A DNA stretch of 17,354 nucleotides from Methanomassiliicoccaceae archaeon UBA72 (GCA_002509405.1 DAVO01000022.1:1-17354); one strand, 5' to 3'; positions 6,841 to 15,932 are shown, counted from the stretch's first letter. The notes: generated from the sequence alone by a model not told the origin. Made by a program: numbers and translations.

Positions 6841-9048
6841 ATGGGAAGGAAAGAAGACAACGTACACAAAGCAACTAAAATAATGAACACTCCTGAGTTC
6901 ATCAGGAACATCGGTACCGCGGCCCACATCGACCACGGAAAGACGACGTTCTCGGACAACCTCATCGCAGGCGCGGGCATGATGTCCTCGGAGCTTGCAG
7001 GAGAACAGCGTGTCCTGGACTTCGATGAGCAGGAGGCGGCGAGGGGAATCACCATCAACGCCGCAAGCGCATCGATGGTCCACCACTGGGAAGGCAAGGA
7101 CTTCCTGATCAACCTCATAGACACTCCGGGACACGTGGATTTCGGAGGAGACGTTACCAGGGCCATGAGGGCCCTCGACGGTGTCTTCATCCTTTGCTGT
7201 GCGGTCGAAGGCATTATGCCCCAGACAGAAACGGTCATCAAGCAGGCCATGAAGGAGCGCGTAAGGCCCATGCTGTTCATCAACAAGGTGGACAGGATGA
7301 TAGTCGAACAGCAGGTCACCAAGGAGATGATGATCGAGAAGTTCTCCAAGCTGGTCTCCGAATTCAACCACAAGATCATGGTCAACCTGCCCGCACCGCT
7401 CAACAAGCAGTGGCAGGTTAGCATCCAGGACGGGACCGTCGGATTCGGATCGGCCTATAACAACTGGGCGATAACAGTCCCGGCGATGAAGAAGTACAAC
7501 TTCACGTTCAGCGACATATTCGATTACTGCAAGCGCGAGGGAGGCCAGGCCGAGCTCGCCAAGAAGATACCTCTTCACGAAGTCGCCCTCGGGATGGCCA
7601 TCAGGCACGTTCCGAACCCGGTCGATGCCCAGAAGCTCCGTATCCCCACTATTTGGAAGGGAGACAGGGAGACGCCCATGGGCAAGGCGATGATGAACTG
7701 CGACCCCAAAGGACCGACGTCTCTGATGGTGACGAAGATCATCATGGACCCCCACGCGGGAGAAGTCGCGTTCGGCAGGCTGTTCTCGGGAAGCGTAAAG
7801 AAAGGAGACACACTTTACATATCCGGAATGCCGACCCCTCAGAGGGTGCAGACCGTAGCACTGATGGTCGGAGGCGACAGGATAGCCATCGATGAGTGCG
7901 AGGCGGGCAACATCGTTGCCCTCACAGGCCTCAAGGATGCGATCTCCGGTTCGACCCTCTCTTCCGAAAAGGACATGGAGCCCTTTGAGAAGATGACCCA
8001 CTACTCGGAACCCGTCGTGACCAAGGCCGTCGAAGCAAAGAACACGAAAGACCTCCCGAAGCTCGTCGAGGTCCTGAGATCCATCGCCAAAGCGGACCCT
8101 TCCCTCAATATTGAGATTAACAACGACACGGGCGAACACCTGATATCCGGTATGGGAGAACTCCACCTGGAGATCACCGAATACCGCATAATCAACGAGC
8201 AGCATGTCGAGATCGTCTCTTCCCAGCCCATAGTGGTCTACAGGGAGAGCGTCAAAGGTCCGAACGCCAAAGAGTTCGAAGGTAAATCTCCTAACAAGCA
8301 TAACAAATTCTACTTCATAGTCGAGCCTCTCGAAGAGAGCGTAATCGAGGCAATCCACAAGGGCGATATAGACCCGGACGCCAAGATCAAGGACCCCAAG
8401 GCGCTTGCGAAGCAGCTCGAAGAGCTCGGCGTAAGCAAAGAGGAGGCAAAGGGAGTAGTTTGCTTCAAGAACACCAACGTCCTCATCGACATGACGAAAG
8501 GTATCCAGTATCTCCATGAGACTATGGAGCTGATCAAACAGTCTTTCGAAGAGGCAATGGTCAGAGGCCCGCTCGCAAACGAGAAGGTCTCCGGGCTTAA
8601 GGTCAGGCTCATGGACGCGAAACTCCACGAGGATACGATCCACAGAGGTCCCGCACAGGTCATACCCGCGGTCAGGGACGGTATCTACGGTGCAATGTGC
8701 CAGGCCGGAAGAAACCTGCTCGAGCCGATGCAGAAGCTGTTCATCAGCGTCCCGCCCGACTACATGGGATCCGCAGTCAATATGATCACCCAGCGCCGCG
8801 GAACTATCGTCGAGATGGGACAGGAAGGGGCCGATGCGTCGGTAACCGCCACAGTGCCGGTATCGGACATGTTCGGGTTCGCCTCGGACGTGCGCAGCGC
8901 CACCCAGGGACGCGCCCTGTGGTCCACTGAGAACTCAGGGTTCCAGCAGGTGCCCGCAGAGCTCCAGAAAAAAGTGGTCGCCGAGATAAGGACGAGGAAG
9001 GGACTCAACCCCGAGCCGTACGATGAGAGGTACTACGCAGGAGTGTAA
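6841..9048 (+). CDS. fusA: Elongation factor aEF-2 (ribosomal translocase)
   Basis: aEF-2 is the GTPase that drives translocation. The 735-residue product has all G motifs: AHIDHGKTT (28-36), RGITI (~69-73), DTPGH (94-98) and NKVD (148-151). The domain IV tip carries IHRGPAQV with His601, the residue modified to diphthamide in archaea and eukaryotes. Length is normal. ATG 6841 is preferred to GTG 6832 because MGRKEDN matches the family N-terminus; a GGTG-type site lies just upstream. The sequence closely recalls Thermoplasma EF-2, the best lineage clue in the window. Third codon positions strongly favour G or C, typical of a highly expressed gene. Confidence 0.98.
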   Translation: MGRKEDNVHKATKIMNTPEFIRNIGTAAHIDHGKTTFSDNLIAGAGMMSSELAGEQRVLDFDEQEAARGITINAASASMVHHWEGKDFLINLIDTPGHVDFGGDVTRAMRALDGVFILCCAVEGIMPQTETVIKQAMKERVRPMLFINKVDRMIVEQQVTKEMMIEKFSKLVSEFNHKIMVNLPAPLNKQWQVSIQDGTVGFGSAYNNWAITVPAMKKYNFTFSDIFDYCKREGGQAELAKKIPLHEVALGMAIRHVPNPVDAQKLRIPTIWKGDRETPMGKAMMNCDPKGPTSLMVTKIIMDPHAGEVAFGRLFSGSVKKGDTLYISGMPTPQRVQTVALMVGGDRIAIDECEAGNIVALTGLKDAISGSTLSSEKDMEPFEKMTHYSEPVVTKAVEAKNTKDLPKLVEVLRSIAKADPSLNIEINNDTGEHLISGMGELHLEITEYRIINEQHVEIVSSQPIVVYRESVKGPNAKEFEGKSPNKHNKFYFIVEPLEESVIEAIHKGDIDPDAKIKDPKALAKQLEELGVSKEEAKGVVCFKNTNVLIDMTKGIQYLHETMELIKQSFEEAMVRGPLANEKVSGLKVRLMDAKLHEDTIHRGPAQVIPAVRDGIYGAMCQAGRNLLEPMQKLFISVPPDYMGSAVNMITQRRGTIVEMGQEGADASVTATVPVSDMFGFASDVRSATQGRALWSTENSGFQQVPAELQKKVVAEIRTRKGLNPEPYDERYYAGV

Positions 9049-9050
9049 AC

Positions 9051-9060
9051 GTTAAATAAT
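9051..9060 (+). promoter_or_regulatory. Internal TATA-like element before tuf
   Basis: GTTAAATAAT begins 3 nt after the aEF-2 stop codon and is centred about 60 nt before the aEF-1alpha ATG. The 66-nt gap is AT-rich, unlike the tight junctions elsewhere in the operon. An extra start near 9081 could raise tuf expression. Confidence 0.45.
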
Positions 9061-9114
9061 AAACATATTATGGCTAAGCAATCCAAGTAAAATATACATT
9101 AAGGAGAGAAAAAA

Positions 9115-10377
9115 ATGGCTGACAAAGAGCACATGAATCTGGTCATCATCGGACACGTCGACCACGGAAAATCCACCCTGACCGGTAGGATCCTTCTCGA
9201 GACCGGTGCTATCGACCCTCACATAGTTGAGAAATACAAGAAAGAAGCAGAGGAGAAAGGTAAAGGAACCTTCTATTTCGCATGGGTCATGGACGGCCTC
9301 AAGGAAGAAAGGGAGAGGGGAGTTACCATCGACGTAGCGCACAAGAAGTTCTTCACCGACAAGTACTTCTTCACCGTTATCGACGCTCCCGGCCACCGCG
9401 ACTTCGTCAAGAACATGATCACGGGAACTTCCCAGGCAGACGCAGCCATCATTACCTGCTCCGCAATCGAGGGTCCCCAGGCACAGACCAAGGAGCACGT
9501 GTTCCTCGCGACCACCCTCGGAGTCAAGCAGGTCATCGTATCCATCAACAAGATGGATGCGGTCAACTACGACCAGAAGAAGTTCAACGATGCCAAGGAC
9601 GCTATGATCAAACTCATGGCCAGCGTCGGCGCTAAGCCCATGGAGGTCATACCCGTTTCCGCATACATGGGAGACAACATCAAGGTCAAGTCCGACAAGA
9701 CCCCCTGGTACACCGGACCCACCCTCATCCAGGCACTCGACAACTTCAAAGTGCCCGAGAAGCACACCGACAAGCCCCTCAGGCTGCCGGTGCAGGATGT
9801 CTACACGATCACCGGTATCGGAACCGTCCCTGTCGGACGTGTCGAGACCGGTATCCTGAAGCCCAACATGAAGGTCATTTTCGAGCCCTCCCACGTCGTC
9901 GGAGAGGTCAAGTCCATCGAAGAGCACCACGAGATCCTCCCCCAGGCGGTTCCAGGTGACAACGTCGGATTCAACGTCCGCGGTGTAGCCAAGAACGATG
10001 TCAAGAGAGGAGACGTCGCCGGACCGGTCGACAACCCGCCCTCCGTCGCGAAATCCTTCGTCGCTCAGATCGTCGTCCTGAACCACCCGTCCGTGATCAC
10101 AGTCGGATACACACCCGTGTTCCACTGCCACACATCCCAGACCGCGTGCAGGATCACCGAGCTGATCAAGACCATCGACCCCAAGTCCGGTGCCGTCAAG
10201 AAAGAGCACCCCGACTTCATCAAGACCGGTGACATCGCATTCGTAAGGTGCGAGCCCACCAAGCCGATGGTCATTGAGACAGCGAAAGAGTTCCCGCCCC
10301 TCGGAAGGTTCGCCATCCGTGACATGGGACAGACCGTCGCAGCCGGTGCATGTATCGAGGTTGAGAAGTCCAACTGA
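9115..10377 (+). CDS. tuf: Elongation factor aEF-1alpha (EF-Tu homologue)
   Basis: aEF-1alpha delivers aminoacyl-tRNA to the ribosome as a GTP complex. The 420-residue protein has GHVDHGKS (13-20), RGVTID (68-73), DAPGH (90-94), NKMD (145-148) and SAY (182-184), followed by beta-barrel domains 2 and 3. Domain 3 retains the PVFHCHTSQTACRI segment. Length and ends are normal. ATG 9115 follows AAGGAGAG (9101-9108) at 6-nt spacing, one of the best ribosome-binding sites in the window. It lies 66 nt after fusA and may have its own promoter as well as operon transcription. Confidence 0.98.
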   Translation: MADKEHMNLVIIGHVDHGKSTLTGRILLETGAIDPHIVEKYKKEAEEKGKGTFYFAWVMDGLKEERERGVTIDVAHKKFFTDKYFFTVIDAPGHRDFVKNMITGTSQADAAIITCSAIEGPQAQTKEHVFLATTLGVKQVIVSINKMDAVNYDQKKFNDAKDAMIKLMASVGAKPMEVIPVSAYMGDNIKVKSDKTPWYTGPTLIQALDNFKVPEKHTDKPLRLPVQDVYTITGIGTVPVGRVETGILKPNMKVIFEPSHVVGEVKSIEEHHEILPQAVPGDNVGFNVRGVAKNDVKRGDVAGPVDNPPSVAKSFVAQIVVLNHPSVITVGYTPVFHCHTSQTACRITELIKTIDPKSGAVKKEHPDFIKTGDIAFVRCEPTKPMVIETAKEFPPLGRFAIRDMGQTVAAGACIEVEKSN

Positions 10378-10409
10378 GGACTTCCCGATAAACTAAGCAA
10401 GGGATCAAG

Positions 10410-10724
10410 ATGTCACAGCGCGCAAGAATATCTCTAAGCGGGAGCGATCCGATGAAGGTCGACAACGTTTGCGGCCAGATCAAGGCGATATCCCAGAGGA
10501 CCGGAGTGGCCATACGCGGACCCGTTCCGCTGCCCACGAAGAAGCTCAGGGTACCCTGCAGGAAGAGCCCTGACGGAGAGGGAAGCGAGACATGGGACCA
10601 CTGGGAGATGCGCATCCACAAGAGGCTCATCGACCTTGATGCCGACGAGCGCGCTCTGAGGCAGCTCATGAGGATCGACGTCCCCGACGGTGTGAACATC
10701 GAGATCGTCCTCCGCAGCACCTGA
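10410..10724 (+). CDS. rps10: Small ribosomal subunit protein uS10
   Basis: uS10 is part of the small-subunit head. The 104-residue protein shows the archaeal signature: RARISLSGSDPMKVDNVC near the N-terminus, GPVPLPTKKLRVPCRKSP (~37-54), DHWEMRIHKRLIDL (~63-76), and the C-terminal DVPDGVNIEIVL. Length is close to the family norm. ATG 10410 has a weak GGGAT site upstream and lies 32 nt after tuf. It is the last gene of the str-type operon; a strong terminator follows 12 nt after the stop codon. Confidence 0.97.
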   Translation: MSQRARISLSGSDPMKVDNVCGQIKAISQRTGVAIRGPVPLPTKKLRVPCRKSPDGEGSETWDHWEMRIHKRLIDLDADERALRQLMRIDVPDGVNIEIVLRST

Positions 10725-10736
10725 AACCGATTTTCC

Positions 10737-10778
10737 AAGGGGCATGGGTATTCCCATGCCCCTTCATTACTTCTTTTC
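10737..10778 (+). terminator. Hairpin terminator of the str operon
   Basis: A perfect 12-bp stem (10737-10748 with 10753-10764) with a 4-nt loop is followed by a pyrimidine-rich tract with a T4 run. It separates the ribosomal operon from ilvD, whose TATA element begins about 28 nt after the hairpin. Confidence 0.8.
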
Positions 10779-10791
10779 TAATTTCAGATAA

Positions 10792-10798
10792 TTATATA
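10792..10798 (+). promoter_or_regulatory. TATA element of ilvD
   Basis: TTATATA lies about 38 nt before the ilvD ATG. A start site near 10821 would give a leader of only about 12 nt, consistent with weak or absent ribosome-binding-site use. Confidence 0.55.
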
Positions 10799-10832
10799 CG
10801 GTCGCTCCCGATAGTCCGTTTTGGTAATTCAA

Positions 10833-12476
10833 ATGAGAAGCGACGCCGTGAAAAGCGGTATAGACAAAGCACCAGCCAGGAGCCTTCTCAGGGCTGACGG
10901 CCTGTGCGACGGGGACTTCGATAAACCCTTCATAGGCATAGCCAACTCATGGAATGAGGTAGTGCCCGGGCACATACACCTCGACAAGCTTGCTGAGGCG
11001 GTCAAGGAAGGCATAATAGAAGCCGGCGGATATCCGTTCACGTTCGGGGTGCCAGCGGTTTGCGACGGCATAGCCATGGGCCACAAGGGGATGAGGTATT
11101 CGTTGATATCCCGCGAGGTCATATCCGACTGCTGCGAGGTCATGGTCGAAGGCCATGCTTTCGACGCATGGGTCGGGATCACGAACTGCGACAAGGTCAC
11201 TCCCGGCATGCTCATGGCCGCAGGCAGGATGAACGTTCCTGCGATCATGTTGACAGGCGGCGCAATGGAGGTCGGAAGGGACGGAGATAAAGTTCTTGAC
11301 CTTCAGTCCGTGTTCGAGGCGCTTGGCGAATATTCGGCGGGAAAGGTCGATGAAGACCATGTCAGGAACATAGAATGCAAGGCCTGCCCCGGAAGGGGGA
11401 GCTGCTCAGGTCTCTTCACTGCGAACACCATGGCATGCCTAACCGAGACCTTGGGCCTCAGTCTGACCGGCTGTGCCACCTGCATAGCATCAGATGAGAA
11501 AAAGCTCGAGATCGCCAGGGAGACCGGGAGGAAAGCCGTCGAACTGGCACTATCTAACGTCCGCCCCCGCGACATAGTAACCAAAGCCTCCTTCAGGAAC
11601 GCGATAAGGGTCGACATGGCAATCGGAGGTTCCACAAACACCGCCCTCCACATACCGGCAATATCGAAGGATTTCGGTGCACCCGTCACTCTAGACGATT
11701 TCGACAAGATATCCAGGGATGTTTCCCACATAACGAGCCTGAGGCCGTCAGGACCCTACAGCATCGCCGACCTGGATTCAGCAGGAGGCATACCAGCGGT
11801 CATGAACAGGCTGAAGGACGTCCTGGAGGAAGCCCGAACAGTCAACGGCATGGGCATATCCGAGATTGCGGCGTCGGCCAGGGTGACGAAGCCTGATATA
11901 ATACGGCCTTTGGACGACCCATTCCACGCACAGGGAGGGATAGCAGTCCTGAAAGGCAACATAGCTCCGATGGGATCCGTTGTGAAACAGTCCGCTGTAA
12001 GCCCGGAGATGATGAAGTTCTCGGGACGCGCAAGGGTCTTCGACAGCGAATCCCAGGCGACAGAGGCGATAGTTTCGGGATCTATAGTCCCGGGAGACGT
12101 CGTCATAATAAGGTACGAGGGCCCCAAGGGCGCTCCGGGAATGCCCGAGATGCTTTCGCCCACCAGCTTGATAGTCGGAAGAGGACTGGGAGGTTCTGTC
12201 GCGTTGATAACCGACGGAAGGTTTTCGGGCGCATCCAGGGGCGGGGCAATAGGGCACGTTTCCCCCGAAGCCTACGAAGGCGGTCCGATCGCGGCCGTCA
12301 GGGACGGTGACATAATAGATATCGACATTCCCGAAAGGAGACTTGACGTCAGGCTGTCCGATGCTCAGATCAAAGATCGCATGTCCAAGGTCCAGAGGGT
12401 GGAACGTCCTGTCACGGGCGTCCAGAGCAAGTACAGGAAACTGGTCACCAACGGCGCCAACGGCGCCTACCTCGAA
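10833..12476 (+). CDS. ilvD: Dihydroxy-acid dehydratase
   Basis: IlvD dehydrates 2,3-dihydroxy acids to 2-oxo acids, the shared step of valine, isoleucine and leucine synthesis. The 548-codon gene reads to a stop at 12477-12479. Iron-sulfur cysteines are visible at Cys119 (NCDKVTPGM) and Cys191 (GSCSGLFTANTM). At the first cluster position the protein has PGHIHL like E. coli IlvD, not the PCN of [2Fe-2S] enzymes. That suggests an oxygen-labile [4Fe-4S] type, fitting an anaerobe. The C-terminal GPKGAPGMPEML and TDGRFSG blocks are present. ATG 10833 is chosen over TTG 10821 because it fits the family N-terminus. The next gene may begin at an ATG overlapping this stop codon. Confidence 0.96.
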
Positions 12477-12490
12477 TGAAGCGTGATAAG

Positions 12491-13006
12491 ATGTCCAACG
12501 AATTCAAGGTCGACGAGAAAGGGTTGACCACCGACGGATACCATGTACTTCCGAGACGGTCCGTCGGAGCCATGTACATAGGGAACGTCATAATTCTGGC
12601 AATTATGTCTGCCATAGTCTATGTCGTATATGCATACTCATCGCAATATTACGAGGTGCCGGGCACCTATAATGTGCTGATGATGATAGCCTATGCGCTG
12701 ATCGCAGCCTATCTGGCACTCGGACCATTGGTGTACTATGCCCGATACAGGTACAGGATCGACGGCGATAGGATCGACATACGCAAGGGGATATTGGTCA
12801 TATCCCACACTGTGGTGCCTATCGAGAGGGTGCATCAGCTGGAGGTCGCCCGCGGGCCCATTAACAACCTTTTCCGTCTGGCAGATGTAACAATAACCAC
12901 CGCAGGCGGAATAGCCAGCATACAATATCTGGAGATACCGGTCGCAGAAGATATCGCCGACAGTCTGAACGCTTTCATCAACGATGTCATGAGGAAGAGA
13001 GAATGA
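12491..13006 (+). CDS. Membrane protein with bacterial PH-like (DUF304) domain, YdbS-like
   Basis: The product (171 residues from this start) has two hydrophobic segments, ~27-50 and ~60-82. A soluble domain follows with the DUF304 pattern: YRYRIDGDRIDIRKGILV, then VPIERVHQLEVARGPINNLF and VTITTAGG. Such YdbS-like proteins sit in the membrane beside YdbT-like partners, exactly as here; their molecular role is poorly known. In Bacillus the YdbST pair has been linked to tolerance of a membrane-active bacteriocin. I start at ATG 12491, preceded by GTGAT that pairs with the 16S 3' end in the right register. ATG 12476, overlapping the ilvD stop as ATGA, would add five residues and is a real alternative. 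Confidence 0.85.
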   Translation: MSNEFKVDEKGLTTDGYHVLPRRSVGAMYIGNVIILAIMSAIVYVVYAYSSQYYEVPGTYNVLMMIAYALIAAYLALGPLVYYARYRYRIDGDRIDIRKGILVISHTVVPIERVHQLEVARGPINNLFRLADVTITTAGGIASIQYLEIPVAEDIADSLNAFINDVMRKRE

Positions 13007-14568
13007 ACGGGGAAGACAGAGCCGGGCCCGCATCGGAGGCGGCCCCCCGCTTCGAACAGATACCTGCGGACGAAGAGTTCATACAGCACCCAATCAAAGT
13101 AGCGGAGGGAGTGCTGCAGTCGGTCATTGTCTCGGCGGCCATCGTGTTCTGGTCATACTTCTCGATCATGGATGCGGACGAAGCAATCGTCGAAAAATAT
13201 TCGTTGTATATCTCTGCGGCGATCTTCCTCTCGATAGTCTGTATAATGACCTGGGTCGCGTACTGGCGCTGGAGGAGGACCACTATAAAGTTCGGTGATA
13301 ACGAGTTGACAGTGTTACGCGACACGGTGTTCAAGAAGCAGACCAGGATTTCGTATTCGAAGATAGCTTCCACAAACGTAAACTGTGGGATCATCAACAG
13401 GATTACCAATACATCGAGGCTTATGATCAATATCAACAGCAGCGTCAAAGCGTTCTCTCCTGAGTTGACGCTCACATTCAGTACCGAGGTTTCAGACAGG
13501 ATCAGGGCCAACCTTTCGCAGAAGATGTACAAGAACAACGTAATTCCAGCGGACGAGCCTGACACTCCATCCATAGTTACGATAACAAAGACCGACGTGG
13601 TGCTCCATGGGCTCCTATCGCAACCCACCGGTTCCGCGATATTCGGGATCATCATGTTCTTCTTCGGAATATATCAGATGATCACAACGACGGGTGATTT
13701 CGCCTCAGGTATCGTCGCTATCTCACTCGCGCTCTTCTCTTATGTCGTGCCAGTCGTGGCGATGATATTCCATTATTTCAACTACAAGATATACAGGGCA
13801 GGGGACACGATCTACATCAGCCACGGTTTTATCAGGACATATCACAAGTCCTTCAAGGTCTCGAAGATCAATGCCGTCCGCATCAGAAGCCCGCTCATAC
13901 CCAGGCTCATAAAGAGATACATGCTGGACGCGGAGGTCGTAGGTCTTGCCGCAAGCGATGGAGATAACAGCAGCAACAGGTCTCCCCTTTTGTGTCCCAT
14001 GAAAGATAGGGGCACCATCGAGAAGGTCATGTCCGCAATCGTGCCGGAATTCGTATACGATGTGGAGATGAAGAACCAGCCAAAGGAGGCGGCGAAACCG
14101 ATATTCATCCGAGCCACTATCTGGTCGCTGATATTTGCGGTTGCAGCATTCCTGTTCTACGACACGATGATGAACCTGCCGGAGACAGAAGGCTTCTCCA
14201 TGGAATACGTAGCTGCAGCGGCAATATCCGTGTCGGGCGTAATGGTGGCGGGGCTTTTCGTCAACGGGGTGATGTCGCGCAGGATAGTCCAGTATGGTAG
14301 AGGAGAAGACAAGTTCACATTCCTTGTGGGCGTGGTCGACCGCAAGATAACCACCATGAGTTTTGACAAGGTGCAGATGGCCGAGGTAGAGGGCGGGCCG
14401 TTATCGAGGCCTTACGGGCTTGCCAGATGCAAGATCAGTCTTTTGTCCTCCGTCGGATCGCAGAATATCCGGTCAGGGTATTTCGACGCGGAGGAGCTTG
14501 AAGCCATCTCCGAGGAAGTGGTGGCCAGGATCAAGGACGGACGCTACGATTACAGAAAGTACATATGA
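13003..14568 (+). CDS. Large membrane protein with repeated PH-like (DUF304) domains, YdbT-like
   Basis: The 521-residue product pairs with the preceding YdbS-like protein and overlaps it by 4 nt (ATGA), implying coupled translation. It alternates pairs of membrane segments (~38-54/68-86, ~210-228/236-258, ~368-386/400-420) with three soluble DUF304-type units. These begin near TTIKFGDNELTVLRDTVFKK (~92), YKIYRAGDTIYISHGFIRT (~261) and RRIVQYGRGEDKFTFLVGVV (~426). Each unit repeats the pattern of a strand, then a phrase like 'SKIASTNV', 'SKINAVRI' or 'DKVQMAEV'. This is the usual YdbT layout. The stop codon abuts that of chorismate mutase on the other strand with no gap. Function is unknown; a role in envelope stress or lipid interaction is speculative. 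Confidence 0.85.
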   Translation: MNGEDRAGPASEAAPRFEQIPADEEFIQHPIKVAEGVLQSVIVSAAIVFWSYFSIMDADEAIVEKYSLYISAAIFLSIVCIMTWVAYWRWRRTTIKFGDNELTVLRDTVFKKQTRISYSKIASTNVNCGIINRITNTSRLMININSSVKAFSPELTLTFSTEVSDRIRANLSQKMYKNNVIPADEPDTPSIVTITKTDVVLHGLLSQPTGSAIFGIIMFFFGIYQMITTTGDFASGIVAISLALFSYVVPVVAMIFHYFNYKIYRAGDTIYISHGFIRTYHKSFKVSKINAVRIRSPLIPRLIKRYMLDAEVVGLAASDGDNSSNRSPLLCPMKDRGTIEKVMSAIVPEFVYDVEMKNQPKEAAKPIFIRATIWSLIFAVAAFLFYDTMMNLPETEGFSMEYVAAAAISVSGVMVAGLFVNGVMSRRIVQYGRGEDKFTFLVGVVDRKITTMSFDKVQMAEVEGGPLSRPYGLARCKISLLSSVGSQNIRSGYFDAEELEAISEEVVARIKDGRYDYRKYI

Positions 14569-14826
14569 TCATTCCTGCACCCGGCATGACCAGGATATGA
14601 GGAGCTTCGCGAGTTCCTCAGCGGAATCCTCATCCAGGTCTTCATCGGCGGCGGCCCTGCGATATCTGGATATAACGGTATTCTCAACATCTCCGTCGTA
14701 GATCGGTATTCCTGCGACCTTTTTGTTCCTACCGATCTCATAGGCAGTCTGCATCCTTTCGGCCACCAGAGAGATTATTTTTAAATCGATCAACGCGATC
14801 CTCTCCCTTAGTTCTTTGTTGTCCAT
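14569..14826 (-). CDS. aroQ: Chorismate mutase, AroQ type
   Basis: This 85-residue protein fits monofunctional AroQ chorismate mutase, which converts chorismate to prephenate for phenylalanine and tyrosine. The first helix shows LRERIALIDLKIISLVAERM (~6-25), with an Arg near 7-9 and Arg24 in the expected active-site spacing. GRNKKVAGIPIYD (~32-44) supplies the loop Lys, and a C-terminal helix follows. No prephenate dehydratase or dehydrogenase domain is attached. ATG 14826 overlaps the chorismate synthase stop codon by one base (TGATG). An AGGAGAGGA sequence lies just upstream inside that gene, so translation is coupled. It ends directly against the YdbT-like gene. Confidence 0.9.
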   Translation of the reverse strand: MDNKELRERIALIDLKIISLVAERMQTAYEIGRNKKVAGIPIYDGDVENTVISRYRRAAADEDLDEDSAEELAKLLISWSCRVQE

Positions 14827-15878
14827 CAAAATCCTCTCCTGATCTGGTCAGCTATCACCAATGCAGCCATAGATTCTACCACCACGGCGGCCCTGGGAAC
14901 AATGCACGGATCGTGCCTTCCGGCGACTCTTATTCCTGCATCGGCACCGGTCCTGAGGTCTACTGTATGCTGAGGCTTTGCAATCGAAGGAGTCGGCTTG
15001 AAAACAGCGCGAAACAACAACGGAGCGCCGTCGCTCATTCCTCCGACAATTCCGCCCATGTTATTGCTCATCGTTCTCACCCCGTCGCGGTAGCAATACT
15101 GATCGTTGCTCTGGGAACCTCTCATCCCGGCAAGGGAGAATCCTTTTCCGAATTCGACCCCCTTGCATGCAGGTATACTGAAAACGGCCCTCGCAAGCTC
15201 TGAATCAAGAGCCTCAAACCAGATCCCTCCGAATCCTATTGGAAGTCCCGAAACTATGCATTCCGTGACCCCGCCTACGCTGTCTCCATCCTCTGAAGCG
15301 CGCAATATCTCCTTCCTCATGGCCTCATCAAGTTCCTCTGTGCAGGCGCGGGAGGCGAATGCTTCGGAGAATTTCGCATCATCGTAGTCCCTTTCCTCCG
15401 TGTCTGCCACAGCGCCTATGGACCTTGTGAATGCAGCTATACCGATCCCGTGACCTGACAGGAACTGCCTGGCTATGCTTCCTCCGGCAACGACCGCAGA
15501 AGTCATGCGACCGGAGAACACTCCTCCCCCCATACAGTTCAATCCTTTCACAGCGGCAGGAAGGTCGGCATGGCCTGGACGGGGAGTGTGCCCGTACTGC
15601 GAATAATCGGAATCTCTCACGTTGGTGTTGGCTATCCTGATCAGGATAGGGGAGCCGTCTGCCTCCGAATCCCTGACTCCGGAAACGATTTCCGGTATGT
15701 CAGGTTCTTTTCGTGGAGTTCCTATCCCCGCGGAAGGTTTTCTTAGCGTCATGTATTTCGCGATCAGATCGGCATCGACCGGCGTTCCGGCGGGAATACC
15801 CTCCAGGATGCATCCGACGTAAGGGCCGTGGCTGCTACCGAAAAGAGTAAATTTCAACTTCTCCCCCAACTGGAACAT
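14826..15878 (-). CDS. aroC: Chorismate synthase
   Basis: AroC converts EPSP to chorismate, the last step of the shikimate pathway, using reduced FMN. The 350-residue protein aligns over its whole length. It keeps the catalytic histidines in SSHG (His17) and RPGHAD, the RGSQSND segment, and the C-terminal GRHDPCIVPRA. Two signatures differ from the E. coli type: FGSSHG instead of FGESHG, and GGVFSGRMTS instead of GRSSARET. The second resembles the SGR[LI]T form I recall from clostridial enzymes. The start ATG 15878 fits the family N-terminus (LGEKLKFTLFG), but no ribosome-binding site is seen, so a short-leader mRNA is likely. Chorismate mutase follows with a one-base overlap. Confidence 0.95.
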   Translation of the reverse strand: MFQLGEKLKFTLFGSSHGPYVGCILEGIPAGTPVDADLIAKYMTLRKPSAGIGTPRKEPDIPEIVSGVRDSEADGSPILIRIANTNVRDSDYSQYGHTPRPGHADLPAAVKGLNCMGGGVFSGRMTSAVVAGGSIARQFLSGHGIGIAAFTRSIGAVADTEERDYDDAKFSEAFASRACTEELDEAMRKEILRASEDGDSVGGVTECIVSGLPIGFGGIWFEALDSELARAVFSIPACKGVEFGKGFSLAGMRGSQSNDQYCYRDGVRTMSNNMGGIVGGMSDGAPLLFRAVFKPTPSIAKPQHTVDLRTGADAGIRVAGRHDPCIVPRAAVVVESMAALVIADQIRRGF

Positions 15879-15923
15879 GAAGCATCAATACAGTAGTATT
15901 ATCTGATGATTTCGGAAACGATT

Positions 15924-15932
15924 TATTTTTAA
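15924..15932 (-). promoter_or_regulatory. TATA element of aroC
   Basis: TTAAAAATA on the minus strand is centred about 50 nt before the aroC ATG, giving a start near 15902. A perfect 14-bp palindrome (15931-15944) overlaps its upstream edge, so a bound protein could block or help promoter use. Confidence 0.5.

Noticed and set aside
6577..8643. A 688-codon open frame on the minus strand
   Set aside because: It is antisense to fusA. The strong G/C bias at third codon positions of fusA leaves few stops on the opposite strand; the translation has no recognisable domains.
9052..10209. A 385-codon open frame on the minus strand
   Set aside because: It is the antisense shadow of tuf, rich in Asp, Gly and Val with no motif and no ribosome-binding site.
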